Of a stretch of 64,000 nucleotides of DNA, positions 1-8,549 are shown piece after piece. This DNA is from Prostheceraeus crozeri. Taxonomy: Eukaryota; Platyhelminthes; Polycladida; Euryleptidae. Each line of letters begins with the position of its first letter. Position 1 is the first letter of the stretch. The notes beneath the pieces are model-generated. The model saw only the letters and a program-made list of their open reading frames with translations, was not told the origin of the DNA and did not search any database. The DNA is taken from the NCBI GenBank assembly GCA_907163375.1, contig CAJQUW010011023.1:310001-374000 (forward strand). The letters are read 5' to 3'. The position numbers and the translations under genes were made by a program.

Positions 1-545
1 AAACCGTCGTAAAGGTCAAATTACCTGTCTGACAAACCGTCGTAAAGGTCAAATCACCTGTCTGACAAACCGTCGTAAAGGTCAAATTACCTGTCTGACA
101 AACCGTCGTAAAGGTCAAATTACCTGTCTGACAAACCGTCGTAAAGGTCAAATTACCTGTCTGACAAACCGTCGTAAAGGTCAAATTACCTGTCTGACAA
201 ACCGTCGTAAAGGTCAAATCACCTGTCTGACAAACCGTCGTAAAGGTCAAATCACCTGTCTGACAAGCCGTCGTAAAGGTCAAATCACCTGTCTGACAAA
301 CCGTCGTAAAGGTCAAATTACCTGTCTGACAAAAACCGTCGTAAAGGTCAGATTACCTGTCTGACAAACCGTCGTAAAGGTCAAATTACCTGTCTGACAA
401 ACCGTCGTAAAGGTCAAATTACCTGTCTGACAAACCGTCGTAAAGGTCAAATTACCTGTCTGACAAACCGTCGTAAAGGTCAAATTACCTGTCTGACAAA
501 CCGTCGTAAAGGTCAAATTACCTGTCTGACAAACCCTCGTAAGTC
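1..545. repeat. 33-bp tandem array (about 16 copies), cut by the window edge
   Basis: A 33-bp unit (core ACCGTCGTAAAGGTCAAAT, then TACCTGTCTGAC) repeats head to tail from the first base to about 545. Copies differ only by a few substitutions (ATTACC/ATCACC) and one 2-base insertion near 331. The last copy decays (CCCTCGTAAGTC). The complement is open as 11-residue repeats, which follows from 33 being a multiple of three; I do not read it as a gene. The left end lies outside the window. Confidence 0.95.
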
Positions 546-741
546 AAATTTGACATTTTGCAGGAGGATACTTTTAAGATTTTTTGATGTTTGATCTTCT
601 TACGTTACTACGGTTTGCAGCGCCTGAGTACATGTGGAACCACAAGATTATGATATCTGATATTCATTGTGAATATTTTTCAATGTATTTTACATCATAT
701 TAGCTATAAAATTCAAAATCAAAAAAATTGACTTACGACTT

Positions 742-777
742 TTTGTCAGACAGGTGTTTTGACCTTTACGACGGTTT
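742..777 (-). repeat. Single inverted copy of the 33-bp unit
   Basis: TTTGTCAGACAGG followed by GACCTTTACGACGGTTT is the reverse complement of the array unit, about 200 bp past the array end. Array plus inverted single copy suggests a foldback or MITE-type element whose one terminal repeat was amplified (inference). The AT-rich stretch between (546-741) has no gene I can see. Confidence 0.8.
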
Positions 778-782
778 GCCAG

Positions 783-1306
783 AACTTGGGCGACTTATCC
801 TGTCAGTTCCGTATCTAACTTATGTCGTTGGAATCACTTTGTTGAATACTAATACAAATTAAACACCAACAGTAATACGGCTTTATTTTTATTTATAAAC
901 TTGACTAGGGAATTATCTGTAGCGAATCTTGAAAAAGCTCTGAAATAGCATACACGTGCTACATAGTCAAATTATACAGTCTTTATCCTAAAGTTAAGGC
1001 AGTCTAACGCATGAACAACTTTCATAGAAAAATGATTGTAGCATGAATATCGGCTGACAAACCTACTCACTCAGTAACAATGACCAATGAAAAGCATTGA
1101 ACTGCATGTAAATATCATCGATTCTAACCCAATGAGACAGTCGTTATCTAAGTGAAAATACTTGCCATTTATGCGCCACTTGTGCATTTTACCTGGAATT
1201 TCCATTACCTCTATCAAACTATATGGATAGCAAGTCAACGAACTCGAGCTTTTTGAAGTTGAAAACTAAAGATTCCAAGATCAGCAATGAAGTAGGGAAC
1301 TCCAAT
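783..1306. other. No feature recognised
   Basis: AT-rich sequence with short stop-riddled frames. I see no exon, repeat or RNA gene here. Confidence 0.5.
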
Positions 1307-1314
1307 GTTTAGGG

Positions 1315-2488
1315 CAGTATTTCTCAAACTGGTACGCCTGCTGCCAGTGGTACGCGGAGGCGTTTCAGACTATTGCACCCAGGAAACATTGTGTGCGTGG
1401 CAATTTTTCGTAAATATGCTACTCCTGATTTACTATCCAAATCAATTTCTGCTGTTTTGGAAAATTAAAAGTTCCAATTAAACAATTTCTGGCAGTGACT
1501 CGTGAAATAGTAGTTCCGACTCATTGTGCGGAGTCATATCCTGATAGCAATCCGTGAAGTGGCACACTAGCGTTGTATCTCTAATACGTCACAAACAAAT
1601 CAGTTTTCTGGCGACTGGCGTTAATCCAATGCAATATCATGCAATCTCCCCCTCTGTCTAAATACGTACTAATCGAAAGACAGTTTATTCTTACCTCCAG
1701 AATTTTTCATTCATGACTTATTTAATTGGGTAAATGATGCGCTTTCATTTGTTATTTATATTTTCAAACTTTTCAAATATATGATATAAAGTAGATAATC
1801 TACAATGGTTCCGGAGAACGCTTACAGTGAGCCTAACAAACAAAAGCTTTTAAGTGTAGACTTTACAATGCGGTGAAAAGTCAAAAGAAGCAAGGTTAAA
1901 TTTGAAGGCACTGACCGTGGGAGAATTAACTGCATTCTCAGGTAGAGAGTTCCATACTCTGATTATGCGATGGGCAAAGAAATGTTTGCGAATATCGCAG
2001 CTGTGGGAGGCAATTTCATTGAATGGCCTCGAGTTCTCGTGGGCTCGGACATTAAGGCAAAAAAGTATTCATGCGGAATATCCGCCAATCTATTCAATAG
2101 CTTGTACACAATAACCAAGTCGAAGTACAGTCTTCTTTTTTCTATATAATATATAAATATAAATTAACTATCCATCTTTCATTATCAGCAAAATTTTAGA
2201 GATAATTACCCAGCTTCATGAAATTGCTGAAAATTATAGTCATCAGCTTTTGATTTTATTATAGCAGCTTCTTAACTTTTAATAATTGCAAGGATACCAT
2301 CCAGTGGGCAGTGCCGTAGAAGCTTTATAATTTTCCTACAGCGCCAATTTTTATTATCTTTACTAAACGTCCATCATTATCATAATTATTGCCATTAATT
2401 TCTTAAGTATTATGTAATGTATAGTGGTACGCGACAGAGATTTTGGCGATCAAGTGGTACGCGACAAGAATAAGCTTGAGAAACACTG
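1315..2488. mobile_element. hAT-type non-autonomous DNA transposon, 1.17 kb
   Basis: The left end reads CAGTATTTCTCAAACT and the complement of the right end CAGTGTTTCTCAAGCT, 14 of 16 matching, a form typical of hAT terminal repeats. The flanks are GTTTAGGG (1307-1314) and TTTTAGGG (2489-2496), an 8-bp target duplication with one mismatch, the hAT hallmark. Inside both ends the octamer GGTACGCG recurs (about 1349, 2427 and 2453), as subterminal transposase-binding repeats often do. A 70-codon frame at 1902-2114 has no transposase motif that I recognise, so the copy looks non-autonomous. Confidence 0.8.
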
Positions 2489-2496
2489 TTTTAGGG

Positions 2497-3044
2497 AATC
2501 GGCCATCATCATGTCCGATTCTTTCGCTATAGAAGTTCATTAGTTCATCCTTGCCAGTGAAATTGGCATCCCATCAGTATCAATTATGCACACATCTCTT
2601 GCTGAAATCTCCAAGATTTTAAGAACTTTCTGTCAGATGTTAATATTTCAGGATTAGAGGCTCTTGTGAGCGAACTCTATTTACAAAACACTCAAAATGA
2701 TGATGAACTCTATAGTTGACATTTTTCTGTCTCAGACGTGGATGTCTTGTTTGATTGTCTGACGTTGTTCTCCAAGAAATCTTCATCCGATGTCAAAATG
2801 ATCAATCACTCCGTCAGTGAAGATATCAATCGTTTCTCATTCGCGACATGTCGCTCAAACGAACCAGACGCAGATGAAATGTTCGAGGATCATGTGTCTG
2901 CATGAATTAAAGTCAAATCTAAGTTAGGACATTCACTGCGGCAACACAGCACGTCTCATGAACTCAGAAGGCTTCCGCAATCTTCTCATCAATGAAATGA
3001 CTGTTTCTTTCCAGACTTGAGCCGGTTGAGCTATAGAGTACGTA
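2497..3044. other. No gene recognised
   Basis: Relatively GC-balanced sequence with short open stretches interrupted by stops (for example 2630-2900). It could be decayed coding DNA, but I see no family motif. Confidence 0.35.
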
Positions 3045-3230
3045 TACAGGTACCGCAAAAAGCGTGGACGCACTCGAAAATTTTTAAGCTTTCTGTTCTA
3101 AATCTCAAATTATTACTTAATTGCTATAGGAAAATATTATATTTTCATCATTCAATAATGAAGAATGATATTTTTCCATATCAACTCATTTTAAACTGAT
3201 TTATAATTTTTTTCGTGCACCTCTATAAAT

Positions 3231-3470
3231 TGACAACAACGGTCTGTCGTAGTTCATTGAATATCGAAAGAGAATGACAGCTATTAAGTCAATACAAGAC
3301 ACCAACACCCTTGATCCCCTTTGAACCGTCAGCGTGGCCTAGTGAAGAAGGTGTGAGCTCGTCTCCACCGCGGACTTCGGTTCGATTCCTAGGTCAGGCG
3401 AGTGCGGTCGGGGAATCAAGGGTGTTGGTGTCTTGTATTGACTTAATAGCTGTCATTCTCTTTCGATATT
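3231..3470 (+). mobile_element. tRNA-derived SINE (family D) with inverted tail copy
   Basis: The insert is bounded by perfect 13-bp duplications CACCTCTATAAAT (3218-3230 and 3471-3483), so its limits are exact. It contains a pol III-type A box (GTGGCCTAGTG) and a perfect B box (GGTTCGATTCC). The 3' tail at 3410-3470 is present again, inverted, at 3260-3319 (60 of 61 positions match), so the RNA or DNA can fold into one long hairpin. A second copy of the family lies at 56,918-57,048 on the other strand without the foldback. Inserted into the Tc1 remnant, so younger than it. Confidence 0.85.
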
Positions 3471-3544
3471 CACCTCTATAAATGTTATTGATTTGTTCAT
3501 TTCATCGTTGCAAAAGGATGTGATCTGTTTATGAGTAGGCAGAT

Positions 3545-3760
3545 TTAGAAACAATTTATTCTCCACAGGATGCAATGGTGCATTAAAACGTTTGTCTGAA
3601 AAGGCATTTCCCCAATTCTTCTTGGCATGCTTTGTACCAGTTTTGCGCATGCTTTTGGTGTCGTTTCAAAGCACCGCACTCTCAAGACTTCTTTCTTCAA
3701 GTCTGACAAATTTCTATATTTGCTATGATCGATTTTCCACCATTTTCCACCATTCATCAT
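3545..3760 (-). pseudogene. Tc1 transposase C-terminal fragment
   Basis: The minus-strand reading contains KYRNLSDLKKEVLRV, then KACAKLVQSMPRRIGE. This is the usual end of Tc1 transposases (helix ending in L-x-x-SMPRR). The DDE catalytic core and helix-turn-helix are missing, and the frame runs out of family-like sequence after PRRIGE. It sits inside the TIR-bounded element 3047-3904 in the expected orientation. A dead transposase remnant. Confidence 0.75.
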
Positions 3761-3913
3761 GTGTTAATTAATAACTGTGTCTGACCCAGTGTATCACATA
3801 CATGTGGATGAAATAGACCTACAGAAGGCATAAAGTAGACATACAAAAGAAATATGAAAAATCTACTAATTTTCCAAGTGCGTCCAGACTTTTTGCGGTA
3901 CCTGTATATTAGG

Positions 3914-5082
3914 TAGATTGTCGATGCAAAAAGTATCCGTATACAGTGAAAATGTGTGTGAAAAGATTCAGTTATTGCGGAGATTAATTCCTGCGGTCTA
4001 AAGAATATTTGAGGAATTTTTAAAAAGCTAAATTTGAATTAATTATCCTAATAATTAATCCACAGGATAAATTAATTTTTCCTGTGTTTATACACTATTG
4101 ACGTGAACTGAATATATAAGTAGTATGAAACATGTTGGATATCAAAAGGAATGAATTTATTAACAAGCATCTCAATTAAGCGGAAATTGAGCTGATCATC
4201 AAGGGAGTTTCATGAACCACAACATCAGTACAAGTCTTCACGGAAAACTTGAGATCTCATTATTGCTTCTTGGCTGAAATTTCAAGTTTTTAACTCCATT
4301 TTCATCGGCATAATTTAATGATTCATTGAATTCATGTTTCATTTCTGGAATCTGATGTGGACCTATTTGCATCTTTTAAAGTTAATTCTGATCATTGTCT
4401 TTGATTATGTTATTTTCCAGTGTGTAGCACATGATAATGACCGCGCAATTGAACGGCAGCGCATAATGCAATAACAATGCCAGACAATTGCCCAATTATG
4501 CTGCACCACACAGTGGCAGGTAGCTTGTGATGTGATCACGCTTAAGAGAATACGCTTATTAAGAAGGTTGAAGCTGAGCATTAGATTAATAGCAACCTTC
4601 GAATTGCTAATTTAACAAACGTTGCCTCTCGAGGCTGTCATGACACGGAAGATCTGTAAAATACTATTATTCTTTCCGCATTGCTATCATGATCCGTTAA
4701 TTCCGTGGTAATTTCTTCAAAACTGCAAAAATTTACATATCTCACATTTAGTATGAGGGTCTCAACTGATCATTGTCTTTGATTATGTTATTTTCCAGTG
4801 TGTAGCACATGATAATGACCGCGCAATTGAACGGCAGCGCATAATGCAATAACAATGCCAGACAATTGCCCAATTATGCTGCACCACACAGTGGCAGGTA
4901 GCTTGTGATGTGATCACGCTTAAGAGTTGACTAAAGAGACTTAAGAGTAAAGTTGACTTAAGAGTTGACTCACGCTTACTAGAGTTCATTTAATAAAATT
5001 GAAACTGCATGCACATTGCGGATTTGATTAATGCTGAGTTGCTAGTGTACCTAATATACTCGCACTTACTCTATGGTTTGAG
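3914..5082 (+). repeat. Unclassified dispersed repeat X, copy 1
   Basis: Homologous over nearly its whole length to 58,490-59,522 (same strand) and in part to 61,210-61,610 (opposite strand). Shared blocks include ACAGTGAAAATGTGT, TATATAAGTAGTATGAAAC, AAGCGGAAATT and TGCATGCACATYG. I see no coding motif. The TATAAG block is kept in all three copies and could be a promoter TATA box. The family could be a non-autonomous retroelement or a MITE; termini are only approximate. Confidence 0.75.
4766..4980 (+). repeat. Insertion made of a copied neighbouring 161-bp block
   Basis: 4766-4926 is identical to 4388-4548 (161 bp, 378 bp apart). It is followed by about 54 bp in which CTTAAGAGT recurs. In repeat X copy 2 (58,490-59,522) the flanks GGTCTCAACT and AGAGTTCATTTAAT (there CGAGTTCATTTAAT) are adjacent, so this whole stretch was added to copy 1. 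The full identity implies a recent event. Confidence 0.85.
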
Positions 5083-6298
5083 CTTTTTATCATTTTTAAC
5101 TTGGGTCTGATTTCTGATGTTCAATATTACTAAATGTTTTTTTCTATCAGTAGTACAACTGCATCTGAATTTTGCATGATAGACTCTACGAGACGCTTAT
5201 GTTTTGTACATGTGGTGATCCAGCCGTCTTTTAACCACTAATGGAGCCACAACAACTTCAAGTGTGCTTATAAAGAAGATGGATGACTTGTAGATGCACA
5301 AGGGTCTAAATGACCCAACGGTGACCATTACTACTAGAAGTTTTAATAAGTAGTATTTCCTGAATATTTGAATTTACAACACTCTATTTGATGGTGATAT
5401 TGTAGTAGATGATCATTGTCTGCCTCTGAACTTATGAAACACTTTGCTCATATTGAAAATCGAGATCCGTTGTAGAAAGTCAACACACAAAGTGTTGGCA
5501 AATAATAGCGAAATTCTGATCATCGAAAAAGTAATTTTCAAAATACGTCATGAATTTGACTTTCCGGTGGGGAAATCCAATGATTTTTGGCATGGATAGG
5601 GTTAATGATCAAATTTTCCACGGTTACTAACACCATTAGCGTTATATGAATTGGTTTTTATTTTTATTCGTTATTGGTGGTGTAACGATCGATGAGGATG
5701 TAATAAATCATTTTTATTGAATTTTGTGTTTGGAATTTTGCAATCAATAAATTGAATTTGTAATGTTTTGCGCAATCCATTTTACAGAACTTGAAATTAT
5801 TGGACAGTCAGTTATATGAACAATCTTTTTAATTTATACCAGAAATATGAACATTATGTATATTTGCAGAATTATAAGACTGTAACTTCCATTCATGAAT
5901 ACTTCTTTCTGCCGTATAACTCAAATAGACTTCGAATAGACTTGTGTTGTAATTAGTTATTGTTATCAATTGCATTTCTAGTCACGTAATTTGAGACGTA
6001 ATTGCAATTATTTTCCAGTTAGCACTGTTAAATATTCAATCAACATGCAGTATGAAACACTTTCCTCTCCTCGTCGATAATGCGTCACAATAACTGCTAA
6101 TAATGTGACATTTTGATATTATGCTTATATGTCTACCAGTGGTATAATAGTCGGCAGCCACTGTAAAGAAATTGATGACGATGCTTATTGTAGAAATCTC
6201 AATTAAGAACCCGGGAGTCATCTGAAGCAATTGAAATGTAATTGAAGAAAAATCAGTCACATTGATGGAGATGTAATTAGTTAAAAAGTGATGATAAA
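5083..6298. other. No feature recognised
   Basis: AT-rich DNA without exon-like frames flanked by splice sites, and without repeats that I could match elsewhere in the window. Confidence 0.45.
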
Positions 6299-6482
6299 AC
6301 GTCACCACTCCCCTTTGCTGGGGGCTTCGGCTGTACTGACATAGTCAGACTTTTCTGGAGCGTTGTGATCTTTTATTCCGGATGCCTTTCCTGGCGACTT
6401 CCAATGACACTTTCGGGGCGCAACCTCTGGACCGAAAGATCACTATGTCAAGCACTAAACCATTGTGCCACGGATACCACAA
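6299..6482 (-). mobile_element. tRNA-derived SINE, family A
   Basis: The reverse complement reads as a tRNA-like head with A box TGGCACAATGG and a weakened B box, then TTGGAAGTCG, GGCATCCGGA and AGTCTGACTATGTCAG, ending near GTGACGTTTTA. The same order is found in six other copies in this window. More diverged than the copies at 49.3 and 59.2 kb. Confidence 0.85.
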
Positions 6483-6531
6483 TGAGATGTAATTGTAACC
6501 AATTACGTACATTTCTTCACTGTAAACTGTC

Positions 6532-6730
6532 ACCTCCTAAAATCGAAGAAACCTACATCCTATAAGATGCTTTATAAAGCGTGACACACTAGAATTTTAG
6601 GAGGTTGACATGCTAAAGAGAACAATAAGCCTAGTGCGCTAGCCTCCTAAAACGCGTTGCTTCATGAAGCCTGCAGGATTCTTTTATTAGTTGCGAATAG
6701 TGTCTTGCTTTAGTGTGTGATTTAGGAGGT
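6532..6730. repeat. Four alternating copies of TTTAGGAGGT
   Basis: The decamer or its complement occurs at 6532-6541 (-), about 6595-6604 (+), about 6641-6649 (-, last base lost) and 6721-6730 (+), in strictly alternating orientation. This gives two potential hairpins of 60-90 bp. It may be a small MITE pair; function unknown. It lies about 0.5 kb upstream of the HOGA1-like exon, probably within an intron. Confidence 0.5.
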
Positions 6731-7206
6731 GCTGGTTTGGAGTGTTGAGTAATTGGCACAGATCTTTATTAGAGAAAATGCGGTGTCCTGCGTGCGAAAT
6801 TCTTCTAAACGCTTCCGGTATAATAATCGTCTATTTAATTTCTACATCACTTAGGGTAAAAATGCCAGTCTTTGAGAAGTGATTTGAGAAAATGCCAATC
6901 TTCGTCTACGAAATTTTAGGCAATCAACCGACAGCAGCTGACAGCAATTTCTGTTCACTATTCAACGGCATGCACTTGTGCAGTCATGTTGGCATTGTCT
7001 GACGTCATTCACTGAACCATCGCCGTTCGAAAATCATCAATCACTTCGTTATTGCTATCAATTGCCTCTCATTCGACTATTATCGCTCTCACTAGCAGGA
7101 GGAAATGTATGAGATACAGTCATTTTGACATTTTTGATTGTATTCCAATCACTATTCCTCATGAATGTTTCCTCTGTTTGGATATTTAATGAATTTTCAT
7201 TTCCAG

Positions 7207-7340
7207 GTTGCTCGGGTGCTGTCCCCGGGGTGGGGAACTGCTTAGGCGAAGCAGTCTGTCGCTTAGACTCTCTCTTCCGCGAAGGGAAATTCTCTGAGGC
7301 TCTGCAACTTCAAGGACGCCTGATTGAACCGAACGCTTGT
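7207..7340 (+). CDS. HOGA1: Single exon of a 4-hydroxy-2-oxoglutarate aldolase-like gene (HOGA1/DapA family)
   Basis: HOGA1 is a mitochondrial class I (Schiff-base) aldolase that splits 4-hydroxy-2-oxoglutarate into pyruvate and glyoxylate in hydroxyproline catabolism. The exon encodes about 45 residues. VCRLDSLFREGKF, then ALQLQGRLIEPNA, match the helical region after the (beta/alpha)8 barrel; LQxRLIEPNA is characteristic of HOGA1 and related DapA-type aldolases. The acceptor is TTTCCAG at 7200-7206 behind a pyrimidine-rich stretch, the donor GTGAGT at 7341, giving a 134-bp exon that enters in phase 1 and leaves in phase 0. The catalytic lysine lies upstream of this part, in exons not seen here. 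No further exon of the gene was found in the window, so introns are long or this is an isolated copy. GVGNC in place of the usual alanine-rich GxxALANV is slightly odd. Another DapA-family aldolase is possible. Confidence 0.7.
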
Positions 7341-7805
7341 GTGAGTAAATTTGAGCCGGGAACGTGACCTTCCACGTTGCAGCTTGATCGAAAGAATGTA
7401 TGACACGATGGCAAACGATTGATTCTAACTGGAATTGAAAACGAATTAAGGAAATCTCGCAACAACTGATAGACGTGACTGTTGCTTCTCGAAAGGGTAG
7501 AAGTGTTAAAAGTACATTGTGAGCTCTTTGATTTGTGATCTTCGTTGATAATTTAGAGAGACGGCGAGGGAGTTTGAGAAGCTAATTTTCTTTGATTGCT
7601 TCATGAAGAAATCCTAAGCTCAGCGTTCTGTTAAATTTTAAAGTCTTACACATCAAAAGTCATCATGTAGGTGGAAATGGATAAATATTGAGGGATGGAT
7701 GAAGAGAATCGCTTTTCATGCTAGATTCTGTATTAAGGTCGATCTTGAAGCAATTTCCTCGTATCACACCGCCTTGTGTAGGATGACTGTGTTGTCCTAC
7801 TCATT

Positions 7806-8262
7806 GTCAGGATGACGTTATCGACAAGATGATGTCACCTCAGTATCATCATCATTGTCAGGATGACGTCATCGACAGGGTGATGTCACCTCAGTATCAG
7901 CATCATTGTCAGGATGACGTCATCGACATGGTGATGTCATCTCAGTATCAGCATCATTGTCAGGATGACGTCATCGACAGGTTGATGTCACCTCAGTATC
8001 ATTATCATTGTCAGGATGACGTCATCGACAGGGTGATGTCATCTCAGTATCAGCATCATTGTCAGGATGACGTCATCGACAAGATGATGTCACCTCAGTA
8101 TCAGCATCATTGTCAGGATGACGTCATCGACATGGTGATGTCATCTCAGTATCAGCATTATTGTCAGGATGACGTCATCGACAAGATGATGTCAAGTCAG
8201 TATCAGCATCATTGTCAGGATGACGTCATCGACAGGGTGATGTCACCTCAGTATCACCTCAG
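7806..8262 (+). repeat. 51-bp minisatellite with repeated TGACGTCA palindromes
   Basis: About nine head-to-tail units of 51 bp (TCAGTATCAGCATCATTG, TCAGGATGACGTCATCGA and so on). Eight units carry the perfect palindrome TGACGTCA, the classical CRE/ATF binding site; the first has TGACGTTA. Each unit also has TGATGTCA about 25 bp away. The plus strand is open for 147 codons only because 51 is a multiple of three. It lies about 460 bp downstream of the HOGA1-like exon, probably intronic. Confidence 0.9.
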
Positions 8263-8549
8263 AAATAGGTGAGGGCACGTTCAGCGTCTGATTATTTCAT
8301 GTCTTTCATTGAGTCCTGGTCTTTATTCTTCGATATGATTGGCTTTTTAACTCTCGTCTGTATCAGTGATCTGCATCTGTCAGTGATCATTAACTGGAAG
8401 TCTGTGATCGCCAGATTTCCATGATGGTATTGTTTTGCGTGCCCTGCGAATGTGCTATCCATGCTATTGTTTGATATCTCGTAACATCATTGGTTGTGTA
8501 CTCAGTATTCATGCGTGTACTCGTTTAAAAAATAATTAAATGTTAAATT
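8263..8549. other. No feature recognised
   Basis: Short spacer between the 51-bp array and the Penelope-like element. Nothing recognisable. Confidence 0.4.

Larger units (their letters stand above)
3047..3904 (-). mobile_element. Tc1-family transposon remnant with TIRs and TA duplication
   Basis: CAGGTACCGCAAAAAG at 3047 and its complement ending at 3904 are terminal inverted repeats matching over about 37 bp, each flanked by TA, the Tc1/mariner target. The interior holds the C-terminal part of a transposase on the minus strand and a SINE inserted in between (3231-3470). At 858 bp including the SINE it is far shorter than a full Tc1 (about 1.6 kb), so most of the transposase has been lost. 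Confidence 0.85.

Noticed and set aside
1-545. CRISPR array
   Set aside because: Units are contiguous without variable spacers and the context is an animal genome. The same holds for the 51-, 54- and 72-bp arrays.
1902-2114. hAT transposase fragment inside the 1.17-kb element
   Set aside because: The 70-codon frame shows no hAT dimerisation or BED zinc-finger motif.
7829-8272. A 147-residue repeat protein (MSPQYQHHCQDDVID units)
   Set aside because: It is entirely the 51-bp minisatellite. The frame is open because the unit is divisible by three.
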